Part shown: positions 1 to 6,081 of the stretch, one piece after another
Layout of the letters: every line of letters starts with the position of its first letter
How positions within the stretch are numbered: position 1 is the first letter of the stretch
Origin: Treponema sp.
Lineage (GTDB): Bacteria; Spirochaetota; Spirochaetia; Treponematales; Breznakiellaceae
Direction: 5' to 3'
Length of the DNA stretch: 6,737 nt
Assembly: GCA_031259035.1 (NCBI GenBank)
Contig: JAIRLZ010000310.1
Coordinates: 1-6,737 of the forward strand
Notes under the pieces: generated by a model
Told to the model about the DNA's origin: nothing
The model's input: the letters and a program-made list of their open reading frames with translations, nothing else
Database searches by the model: none
Made by a program: the position numbers and the translations under genes

Positions 1-533
1 AAGCCCGCAGGCCAAGGGGTGTATCGAGCGCCTGTGGGAAACCTTGCATAGCCGCCTGACTGTCTGGTTCGCCCTGAACGGCATTACTAACATGGAGCAG
101 GCTCTCCTCCGCCCTGCCGCGTTTCATCAGGGAATTCAACCGTCAGTTTCACCGGCAGCCGTCTTGCAGGGATAAAACCGCCTTTGCGCCTGTTCCCGCG
201 AACTTCGACCTTGACACCCTGCTCGCCGCCAAATACGATCGCAAGACGGACAATTGCGGCTGCTTCTCGTTTCACAATTACACTTTTCAGATTGACAGTC
301 CAAATCCGCCTGTGAAGAAAAACATCGTATTTTTGTTCAGCGAAAAGATAGGTTTCAAAGCGTATTACGACAAAAAGTATTACGGCGTTAAATTTCCCGG
401 GTTCTTGAATAAAGGCAAAAACTCGGCATATGCCGCAGGTTACAAAACGGCTCATTCACGATTCTTTCTTCGCCAACGTCAAAGCCCCGGAACTTACCGC
501 CAGGGGGGAGAGAACGTTTCCCCTGTCAATTAA
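1..533 (+). pseudogene. ISNCY-type (rve/DDE) transposase, C-terminal part, frameshifted
   Basis: This is the 3' part of a transposase gene whose beginning lies outside the window. From position 2 the frame reads SPQAKGCIERLWETLHSRL, which matches the rve-type integrase core around the last catalytic acid of ISNCY/IS1202-like transposases (usual form SPQAKGRIERLWETLQ). The catalytic Glu would be the codon at 26-28. That frame hits a stop at 173-175. The family sequence continues in another frame from about position 102: LPRFIREFNRQF, then a Lys/Tyr-rich C-terminal domain, ending at the TAA at 531-533. A loss of one base (or gain of two) around 95-117 explains the switch. The last 30 or so residues after KNSAYAAG may not be original protein. 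The gene is probably dead unless the shift is programmed, and no slippery heptamer is obvious. Family assignment rests on motif recognition only. Confidence 0.75.
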
Positions 534-791
534 ACCCTTTAAGGGGTGAACGATTCGCTAGTTATTGACGCGCTGTTTTTCAAAAAAAGTCTTGACAAAT
601 AAAAATTTCGCCCGTTTAGCCGCAAGCGAGCCTCTCTTCCCTTTCTGTCCGCGCATGACCCGCAAACAGCAATTTTTAACCACTAACGGACACGAACATT
701 GTTTTGGCGGCTTCTATGTTACATGGCGAATTGCGCGGTATTGTGGAAATCTTTCAACTGCGCTTCAATTTCATATGTGCCATCGTTTTCA
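534..791. other. Gene-poor spacer between IS remnant and the aromatic operon
   Basis: I see no supportable gene in this stretch. Short open frames lack a ribosome binding site and read as noise. It contains a consensus -35-like TTGACA at 592-597 with no good -10 partner, and a tract AACCACTAACGGACACGAAC at 678-697 of the kind found in degenerate interspersed repeats of some bacteria (inference). On the minus strand, the 72 bases just after the stop of the membrane-protein gene stay open in a shifted frame (see the separate observation). No convincing intrinsic terminator for the minus-strand operon is visible. Confidence 0.5.
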
Positions 792-1400
792 TCACCTGTC
801 GCCCCAAAGCATCCCCGCCGCAAATATCCCCCACGAGGCCAGAACCGCCGCCGCAAGCATAAGCATGCCGGACGCTGTTGTCTTGTGAGCCGCGGCCGGC
901 GGCTCGCCGCTCGCGCCTGTTTCAGATAAATCAAAGAGGATGGCGTCAATATCCGCGACAAGGCTTTTGGGCGATATGCGGCGCTTTTGTCCGGCAAGCG
1001 CCGCAAATATGCGGAGCGATTCGCCCAAAAGCCCTCCAAAAGCGCCAGGAAGGCGCAGGTCTTGCCGGACGCCCGCCTTCGACAGCATGATGAGTCCTTC
1101 CAGCGTTACGGCGCGGCGTATCCCGGCCAATAAAGCGCCTTCCGTTATCCTGAACGCGCCGAAAGACGCCAGCACCCGTCCGTATGGCGTGAGCAGATTG
1201 AACAGTACGACGCCGGCGATCACCAGAAAAGTCGCGGACATGTTGTTTTTCTTGCCGAGCGTCGCCGCAAAAAACCAAAACAAGAGAAATTGGGCGATTC
1301 TGCCAAAGGTGTTTGGATTGAAAAGCAGGGACGGCATGGCGAGCAATCCGGCTATACAGAGCGCCTGGCTGCCGCACCGGCGCGCTATTATTCCGCTCAC
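792..1400 (-). CDS. Conserved-looking multi-spanning membrane protein of unknown function
   Basis: A 202-residue protein with a GTG start at 1400 that overlaps the tyrA stop in a GTGA junction, with a purine-rich AAGGGCGGG stretch about 8-10 bases upstream. It is therefore probably translationally coupled to tyrA. Hydrophobic segments lie at about residues 12-28, 34-50, 56-78 and 86-108, followed by a cytosol-like basic linker (about 110-175, rich in K, R, D) and a final membrane segment at about 177-199. The stretch FRITEGALLAGIRRAVTLEGLIMLSKAG (residues 83-110) looks like the conserved core. I recall similar small proteins beside Gx-transporter or polyprenyl-synthase genes in treponemes, but I cannot confirm this. 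No catalytic motif is seen. Its place as the last gene of the operon does not by itself give it a role in aromatic synthesis. Confidence 0.7.
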   Translation of the reverse strand: MSGIIARRCGSQALCIAGLLAMPSLLFNPNTFGRIAQFLLFWFFAATLGKKNNMSATFLVIAGVVLFNLLTPYGRVLASFGAFRITEGALLAGIRRAVTLEGLIMLSKAGVRQDLRLPGAFGGLLGESLRIFAALAGQKRRISPKSLVADIDAILFDLSETGASGEPPAAAHKTTASGMLMLAAAVLASWGIFAAGMLWGDR

Positions 1401-2251
1401 GTCATGCCCGCCCTTCGATCCCGCACTGTCTGGAGATACGCCTGCAAATCGTCTTTCCGCTCTTCGGCGACAAGGGTTTTCAACGTGTCAAGACTATCCT
1501 CGAATTGCGCGATTCGTCGCAGCAGTTCGCGCTTGTTTTCAAGGAAAAGCTCGGTCCACTGCGGGACGTTGAGCATGGCGATGCGGGTGAGGTCTTCAAA
1601 ACTGCCGCCCCCGAAACGGGTGATGTTCCTGTCCGGCTCGCAGTCAATGAGAGCCGCCGCGATGACGTGGCAAAGTTGGCTCGTAAAGGCGATTTTCCGG
1701 TCGTGATCTTCAGCGGTGGTCTCGGTTATGCGGCTAAATCCCATGCGGTAGATGACGTTTTTAATGAACTCGACGCTTTCGGCTTTGTTGCGTTTAAGCG
1801 GGGTGAGAATGTAGTTTTTTCCCGTGAAGACGCAACGCCTCGCCTGCGCAAAGCCGCCTTTTTCGCTTCCCGCCATAGGATGACCAGGAATAAAGTCAAG
1901 ATCGGGACGCAGTTTTTCTTCCATAGCCGCAACAATGGGAGTTTTCACGCCAGCAATGTCGGTGAGGAGCGCTCCCGCGCTAAAGAAGGGCATCCATGCG
2001 TCCAAAAACGCGAGCATGGTCAAAGGATTGAGGCACAGGTACACAACGTCGCACATGGGAAGCATTTTTCGCGGATCGAGAAATCCCTCGTCAATGACCC
2101 CCTCTTTTGTCGCCGTCTCAATCACGGCGGAGTCAACGTCACAGGCAAGTACGCGCCGCGTTTTGCCGCGCAGCGCCAAGGCGATGGCACCTCCCATGAG
2201 CCCTAAGCCGGCAATGCCGAACGTACAGTCTTCGATTTTCTTCATTATCAT
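1397..2251 (-). CDS. tyrA: Prephenate dehydrogenase (TyrA)
   Basis: Oxidatively decarboxylates prephenate to 4-hydroxyphenylpyruvate with NAD(P)+, the committed step to tyrosine, in the cytosol. At 284 residues it is the short, single-function form: there is no chorismate mutase domain in front and no ACT domain behind. The N-terminal Rossmann fold shows GxGxxG at residues 15-20 (GIAGLGLMGG). TDIAGVK at 97-103 and GHPMAGSE at 123-130, with His124, form the substrate/cofactor pocket typical of the family. EDHD at 181-184 and SQLCH at 191-195 follow in the helical dimerisation domain, then GGGSFEDLTRIA at 214-225. I chose the ATG at 2251 because AAAAGG lies 7 bases upstream; the GTG at 2305, directly after the aroF stop, would add 18 residues without a ribosome binding site. 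It sits 54 bases after aroF and overlaps the next gene by 4 bases. Confidence 0.92.
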   Translation of the reverse strand: MIMKKIEDCTFGIAGLGLMGGAIALALRGKTRRVLACDVDSAVIETATKEGVIDEGFLDPRKMLPMCDVVYLCLNPLTMLAFLDAWMPFFSAGALLTDIAGVKTPIVAAMEEKLRPDLDFIPGHPMAGSEKGGFAQARRCVFTGKNYILTPLKRNKAESVEFIKNVIYRMGFSRITETTAEDHDRKIAFTSQLCHVIAAALIDCEPDRNITRFGGGSFEDLTRIAMLNVPQWTELFLENKRELLRRIAQFEDSLDTLKTLVAEERKDDLQAYLQTVRDRRAGMT

Positions 2252-2258
2252 TAATACG

Positions 2259-2264
2259 CCTTTT
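2259..2264 (-). promoter_or_regulatory. Ribosome binding site that sets the tyrA start
   Basis: On the minus strand AAAAGG stands 7 bases before the ATG at 2251. A second ATG two codons later (2245) is possible, but the spacing favours 2251. Confidence 0.6.
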
Positions 2265-2305
2265 GGATAAACGCGGCGTTGGCGGTGCGCGTCGCCAGCC
2301 TCCAC

Positions 2306-3334
2306 CTACGCCAGCCGTTTTCCTTCCAGTTCCATGTATTTTTCCAGCGTCTTCATCAATTCGGCGAAGGCGGCGGGCGTTATGGACTGCTCGCCGTCGC
2401 ACAGGGCTTTTTCCGGGTTGTCGTGAACCTCCACGATAAGGCCATCCGCGCCAGCCGCAACCGCGGCTTTTGAGAGCGCCGGCGCCATCCACGAGAGTCC
2501 CGCGGCATGGCTCGGATCAACGATAACCGGCAGATGGCTCTGTTTTTTCAAAGCCGGAATCGCGCTTATGTCGAGCGTGTTTCTGGTGTAGGTTTCAAAG
2601 GTGCGGATGCCCCGCTCGCAGAGGATGACGTCGTTGTTGCCGCCCGCCATGATGTACTCCGCCGCCATAAGCAGTTCGGTGAGAGTCGCCGCATAACCGC
2701 GCTTCAGGAGGATGGGTTTTTTGCAACGTCCAAGTTCTTTAAGCATGGAAAAATTCTGCATGTTGCGCGCGCCGACTTGAATAATGTCAACGTCATTGAA
2801 CAGATCGAATCGCTGCATATCCATCAACTCTGTAACAATGGGCAAACCGGTCGCTTTCTTTGCCTCAAGAAGCAGTTCAAGTCCGTTCGCCCCCAAACCC
2901 TGGAAGCTGTACGGGCTGGTGCGGGGCTTGAACGCGCCGCCGCGCAGAAAGCCCGCTCCCGCTCGCTTTACCGCTTGGGCGATTGAAACGATCTGCTCAT
3001 GGGTTTCCACGGAACAGGGCCCGGCGATAACGCCGAAAAAACCGCCTCCGATACGGCGAGCCGTACCATCGCCTCCCGCTATGCTGATGCTTGTGTCGTC
3101 CGGTCGCATCTTCCGGTTCGCCCGCTTGTACGGCTCCTGCACCCTGATAACTTTTTCCACCAGGTGATGCGCTGAAAGCGCCTCAGCGTCAATGGCCGCA
3201 GTGTCGCCCACAAGACCGAGTACGGTCTGGGACACGCCCTGCGAGACATGCACCTGAACGCCTTGTTTCTCCAAATCCGCCGCAAACAAACGGATTTTCT
3301 CTTCAGGAGCGCCTTGTTTTATCGCTATAATCAT
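2306..3334 (-). CDS. aroF: 3-deoxy-7-phosphoheptulonate (DAHP) synthase, type I-beta
   Basis: Condenses phosphoenolpyruvate with erythrose 4-phosphate, the first step of the shikimate pathway. The 342-residue length and an N-terminal domain of about 70 residues (starting MIIAIKQGAPEE) match the Thermotoga-type enzyme, where this ferredoxin-like/ACT-like domain mediates feedback inhibition by Tyr or Phe. The TIM barrel follows: AGPCSVE at 104-110 (metal ligand Cys107), RGGAFKPRTSPYSFQG at 131-146, QVGARNMQNF at 186-195, LLKRG at 209-213, CERGIRTFE at 239-247, DPSHAAG at 273-279 (His276), EVHDNPEKALCDGEQS at 302-317 (Glu302, Asp313). All four expected metal ligands are present, so it should be active. 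The ATG at 3334 overlaps the preceding protease stop as ATGA, with AAGGAG 5 bases upstream. Regulation by an aromatic amino acid is a family inference. Confidence 0.95.
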   Translation of the reverse strand: MIIAIKQGAPEEKIRLFAADLEKQGVQVHVSQGVSQTVLGLVGDTAAIDAEALSAHHLVEKVIRVQEPYKRANRKMRPDDTSISIAGGDGTARRIGGGFFGVIAGPCSVETHEQIVSIAQAVKRAGAGFLRGGAFKPRTSPYSFQGLGANGLELLLEAKKATGLPIVTELMDMQRFDLFNDVDIIQVGARNMQNFSMLKELGRCKKPILLKRGYAATLTELLMAAEYIMAGGNNDVILCERGIRTFETYTRNTLDISAIPALKKQSHLPVIVDPSHAAGLSWMAPALSKAAVAAGADGLIVEVHDNPEKALCDGEQSITPAAFAELMKTLEKYMELEGKRLA

Positions 3335-3987
3335 AATTTCTCCTTTTTACGCAACATTTGCGTTGCGGAAAGCAATGATGCGAAAGACAGCAGTATAGAA
3401 AAAAAACGTATATACCCCGGACTGACTACAAGCATGTTGTACGCGCCGTGTATCGCGGTCGCCGATAAAAACCGCCATATCGCAAGTCGCGGATTGGTTT
3501 TAAGCGCCGCCGCCGCCGTTCCGTCACGCGCTCCGCAAGCTCCATGCAGAGGCGCGGCGGTAACCGCCCGTAGAACCGCTATCCTCATATCGGAAGCGCC
3601 GTAGGACGCGCTCTCGATCATGGCAAAACCCAAGCCGGCGATAAGACCGGCGGCTGTTCCATAGGTGAACCTATCGCCGTCTTTTTCCTCCCATTTCAAC
3701 AATGCGCCGCTGATTTTGAGGATAAGCGACACAATGAGCAGTTTGCTTCCTTCTTCAACGAGCGCGACGCGGATAAAGACATTGAAAAGAATATCTTTTA
3801 TGACAACGCCGGTTGCGGGAGGTATAAAATACTGCGCGACTGCGGCCAGCGGCAGAGAAAGGACGCCCCCTAAAAGACAGAGCAAAAACCAAGACGCCGG
3901 CGCCAGAAATTGACGGCGCCGAAACCAGAGAAAAGCCGCGATAGCAGGCAACGCGGATATGAATATCAGCAAAAACAACACACCCAT
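3331..3987 (-). CDS. PrsW-family glutamic intramembrane protease
   Basis: A 218-residue membrane protein, the first gene of the minus-strand operon. PrsW of Bacillus cleaves anti-sigma factor RsiW inside the membrane; related proteins are placed with the CAAX-protease-like group. The hallmarks are visible in order: EEGSK at residues 78-82 (the paired Glu of the EExxK motif), GFAMIESASY at 120-129 (Glu125), APLHGA with His148, and AIHGAYN with His180 and Asn184. Hydrophobic segments lie at about 2-22, 31-53, 66-93, 110-130, 139-160 and 170-210. The substrate is unknown and no anti-sigma factor is in view. It overlaps aroF by ATGA, which is an odd pairing for an aromatic-synthesis gene. The ATG at 3987 has no clear ribosome binding site. 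GTG codons a few residues in are possible starts but would trim the first membrane segment. Confidence 0.82.
   Translation of the reverse strand: MGVLFLLIFISALPAIAAFLWFRRRQFLAPASWFLLCLLGGVLSLPLAAVAQYFIPPATGVVIKDILFNVFIRVALVEEGSKLLIVSLILKISGALLKWEEKDGDRFTYGTAAGLIAGLGFAMIESASYGASDMRIAVLRAVTAAPLHGACGARDGTAAAALKTNPRLAIWRFLSATAIHGAYNMLVVSPGYIRFFSILLSFASLLSATQMLRKKEKL
3340..3345 (-). promoter_or_regulatory. Strong Shine-Dalgarno of aroF inside the end of the protease gene
   Basis: AAGGAG on the minus strand, 5 bases before the aroF ATG at 3334. It is the best ribosome binding site in the operon and lies within the last codons of the protease gene. This suggests aroF is translated more strongly than the gene in front of it. 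Confidence 0.75.
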
Positions 3988-4030
3988 CGAAATAAACCGG
4001 GATCAATTGCGCCTATTGCATCACATTTTT

Positions 4031-4117
4031 GAAACAGCTAAAGCTGCCCATAAATCGTGGTTTTCATGGCTTTTTCAACGAAAAACCATGAAAACCTACA
4101 AGCGCGACAGGCCGCTA
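4031..4117 (+). repeat. Copy 1 of small hairpin-bearing element (diverged MITE-like copy) in the prsW-aroK gap
   Basis: The stretch from about 4043 to 4117 matches, in reverse orientation, the element inserted in the IS1 gene at the right end of the window. Aligned by hand, it has about 10 mismatches and 2 single-base gaps over about 77 positions. It keeps one terminus, GCGCGACAGGCCGC followed by TA (4116-4117), equivalent to GCGCAACAGGCTGC-TA of the intact copy. The other terminus is not clear. TTGCGC at 4007-4012 could be a decayed remnant, which would make the whole copy about 115 bases with one internal hairpin lost. It fills most of the 163-base divergent promoter region between the protease gene and aroK, so it may influence either transcript. 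Confidence 0.75.
4059..4096 (+). repeat. Long inverted repeat (hairpin) inside copy 1
   Basis: Arms GGTTTTCATGG (4059-4069) and CCATGAAAACC (4086-4096) pair perfectly over 11 bases. They extend by five T:A pairs (4071-4075 with 4081-4085) with a single unpaired C at 4070 and the loop CAACG. It can form on either strand. It is not followed by a T-tract on either side, so it is not a standard intrinsic terminator. Confidence 0.85.
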
Positions 4118-4135
4118 GTCATACTATATCTATTT

Positions 4136-4144
4136 TGTTATGAT
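4136..4144 (+). promoter_or_regulatory. Extended -10 promoter of aroK, placed for a leaderless transcript
   Basis: TG at 4136-4137, one base, then TATGAT at 4139-4144 gives the extended -10 pattern TGnTAtgaT. Counting the last T as -7 puts +1 at 4151, the A of the aroK ATG. No -35 box is seen at the usual distance, as is common for extended -10 promoters. There is no Shine-Dalgarno before the ATG, which fits a leaderless message. Predicted from sequence only. Confidence 0.5.
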
Positions 4145-4150
4145 ACGTCT

Positions 4151-4783
4151 ATGGGGAAAAAAATAATACTCCTTGTAGGACCGAAACATTCAGGAAAAAC
4201 AAGCGCGGCGCGGGTGTTGGCGGAATTCTTGCATTGCCGTTGCGTTGATCTTGACGCTCTCATCGAAACAAGAACCGGCAAGAAGCCGCGCGCGCTTTAT
4301 CGGGAGGGCGTCGATGCGTTCAGACGCGCTGAGGCTGAAGCATTGACTGATGTTGCGGCATCAGCCGAGTGGGAATCGCTCGCAACGGATCGCGGCGTAT
4401 CAACATCCCGCATCGCAGGCGGCGGCGGCGAAGGCGTCCGCTATGCCGTCGTCTCGACTGGCGGCGGCATCATAGACAACGGGGAGGCTGTTTCCGTTAT
4501 CAAAGCGTTAATATCACGAAACAATGCGAAGCGATTCGTTGTGTTGGCGTTTCTTGAAGTTTCGGCGAAGACCGCGTGGAACCGCATCTGCCTGAGCGTC
4601 AAAGCGGGTGGAGAACTGCCTCCCTTCCTCCAGACAGAGACGCCGGAAGAGACGCACCGGCTTTTGCATGAGCGGAGAAATCGCGCTTATAAAGAACTTG
4701 CCACTTTCACGGTCATAGCTGAATGCAAAACAGAGGAAGCCATAGCCGGAGAAATCTTGCAAAGGGGGTGTTTTTGCAGATAA
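4151..4783 (+). CDS. aroK: Shikimate kinase (AroK)
   Basis: Phosphorylates shikimate at the 3-OH with ATP, step 5 of the shikimate pathway. The 210-residue protein shows Walker A GPKHSGKT (residues 10-17), VDLDALIE with Asp33 and Asp35 (Mg and shikimate binding), FRRAE with Arg58, STGGG at 102-106, and ERRNRAYKELA at 174-184, matching the family's ERNPLYEEIA. Two things are odd. Between the FRxxE helix and the GGG loop there is an extra glycine-rich segment (about 70-97, including AGGGGEG), which makes the protein longer than the usual 165-180 residues. The LID region reads ELPPFL where most members have K/R-R-P-L-L, so the usual LID arginine is not in place. The frame is open upstream to 3959, but the ATG at 4151 is where the family begins. 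Translation end overlaps the next gene by 10 bases. Confidence 0.88.
   Translation: MGKKIILLVGPKHSGKTSAARVLAEFLHCRCVDLDALIETRTGKKPRALYREGVDAFRRAEAEALTDVAASAEWESLATDRGVSTSRIAGGGGEGVRYAVVSTGGGIIDNGEAVSVIKALISRNNAKRFVVLAFLEVSAKTAWNRICLSVKAGGELPPFLQTETPEETHRLLHERRNRAYKELATFTVIAECKTEEAIAGEILQRGCFCR
4761..4768 (+). promoter_or_regulatory. Ribosome binding site that sets a TTG start for the binding protein
   Basis: AAAGGGGG lies 5 bases before TTG at 4774, inside the last codons of aroK. The only upstream ATG in frame (4723) has no such site and would put a polar, basic stretch before the membrane segment. Confidence 0.65.
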
Positions 4784-6081
4784 AACTCAAAATATATGAC
4801 ATACTATTAATCGTTGCGGTCATTATTTTCGCATCAGCAACTATTTTTATAAAATTTGGCGGCGCGACGGTCTATCAGGAAATAACGCTTCCGGCGCGTG
4901 ACACGCTTGTTGCAGCTCATTTCTGGCAAGATGGCGCGATGAAAAGCGCCTTGTATACGTTTGCCGAAGACTTTCAAAAACAGAATCCCGATGTTTTTAT
5001 TGAATTCCGTGATTATTCCTATGCCGCTATGCAGGAGATGCTGCTTGTTCCCCTGCCTGAAGATATCTCTGATAAAAAATTAAAAGATTTCGCGTCTTCC
5101 GATATTTTTGTGTTTGATCCCCGCTGGCTCTCTGAAATGATCCGCAATGACACGCTTGAACCGCTCCCGGATTACATACAGAAAACCGAGGGCGAGCCGG
5201 CCGAAGAATGGGCTGTTCCGCTTACCACCAGCATCGATCTTCTCTTTTACAACATTGACGTTTTAAAAGCCGTGGGTTTTGAACGTCCGCCGAAAAACTG
5301 GACGGAATTTGAAAAGTACGCAAAGGTTTTAAGCAGCCCGGGACGCTACGGCTGGACGTTTTCTTTAGTCTCTGACGGCTATCCTGAAATATACCCGTGG
5401 ATATGGGCGGCGGGAGCCGCTATGCTGGAGAAATCCGGCGGCGAGGCGAATCCCGCCGGGATACGCCCGGTGTTCAACAATCCAGCCATTGTAAAGACGC
5501 TTGGCTTTATCAATTCTCTTAAAAACGCGGGCGTTATTGCGCCCAATGTATCTACAAAGACAAAAACTCAGAAATTCAATGAATTTATCAGCGGCAAAGC
5601 GGGCATGATGGTCGCTTCTGTAGAAGACATTGAGGCTGTCCGCCGGAAGATGGGCGACACCAGCTTCGGCGTGACTACCATTTCTCATCCGGATGATTTT
5701 GCGGGCAGCCGCCCTGTTTTCGGTGTGAGAAACGCCTATGCGGGCATTAGAAAGGATAGCAAGCGTAAAGAGCAAGCGTGGGCGTTTATTTCTTATCTTG
5801 CCGGACACAGCCCCCTGCTTGCCAACGCCATTCATGCCCTGCCTGGAAATGGAAACACGCCGGTTTCTTCCAATGATGATCACCTTTATAAAAAAGTCTA
5901 TGATATGTACGAAAGCAGCGAGCAGATGCGGGAGTTTATCGGCGTTCCAGACGTTCTTATGCTTGACGCCATTGTACTGGACGCGCTTGACGCGCTGTTT
6001 GAACATGGGCAGATTCCTGATGAAACGGCGCGTGCTATTCAGGGACGCTGGGAAGAGGTGTTGGGAATTTCTAAAAATTGA
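4774..6081 (+). CDS. Membrane-anchored extracellular solute-binding protein (ABC type, sugar-like)
   Basis: A 435-residue protein of the SBP_bac_1/8 fold class that captures a solute outside the cell for an ABC importer. From the TTG start it reads MQIKLK and then a membrane segment at about residues 8-27. No lipobox Cys follows, so it is either an uncleaved anchor or an ordinary signal peptide. Family signatures include an AAHFWQDG strand and ALYTFAEDFQKQNPDVFIEF at the start of lobe 1, PLTTSIDLLFYNIDVLKAVGF (149-169, the usual P-x-D-x-LYYN-KD pattern), FINSLKNAGVIAPN (245-258), FISGKAGMMVAS (271-282) and a YLA segment at 341. No permease or ATPase genes are in the window, so the ligand cannot be deduced. 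It overlaps aroK by 10 bases, so the two are probably co-expressed although their functions look unrelated. Confidence 0.85.
   Translation: MQIKLKIYDILLIVAVIIFASATIFIKFGGATVYQEITLPARDTLVAAHFWQDGAMKSALYTFAEDFQKQNPDVFIEFRDYSYAAMQEMLLVPLPEDISDKKLKDFASSDIFVFDPRWLSEMIRNDTLEPLPDYIQKTEGEPAEEWAVPLTTSIDLLFYNIDVLKAVGFERPPKNWTEFEKYAKVLSSPGRYGWTFSLVSDGYPEIYPWIWAAGAAMLEKSGGEANPAGIRPVFNNPAIVKTLGFINSLKNAGVIAPNVSTKTKTQKFNEFISGKAGMMVASVEDIEAVRRKMGDTSFGVTTISHPDDFAGSRPVFGVRNAYAGIRKDSKRKEQAWAFISYLAGHSPLLANAIHALPGNGNTPVSSNDDHLYKKVYDMYESSEQMREFIGVPDVLMLDAIVLDALDALFEHGQIPDETARAIQGRWEEVLGISKN

Noticed and set aside
592..620. TTGACA at 592 as a promoter
   Set aside because: The -35 match is perfect, but the hexamer at 17-base spacing (TTTAGC) is poor and no plus-strand gene follows.
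1505..2206. Long plus-strand open frame (233 codons) opposite tyrA
   Set aside because: It is the antisense shadow of tyrA. It has no family motif and no ribosome binding site, whereas the minus strand has clear dehydrogenase motifs.
4059..4096. Hairpin as an intrinsic terminator
   Set aside because: There is no T-tract after the stem on either strand. It lies upstream of two divergent genes, and it belongs to a repeated element.
3959..4150. Upstream extension of the shikimate kinase frame
   Set aside because: The frame is open to 3959, but it would run across the repeat hairpin and into the divergent protease gene, and the family begins at MGKKIILLVG (4151).
5365..6006. Long minus-strand open frame opposite the binding protein
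   Set aside because: The plus strand encodes a recognisable solute-binding protein over the same bases. The antisense frame shows no domain.
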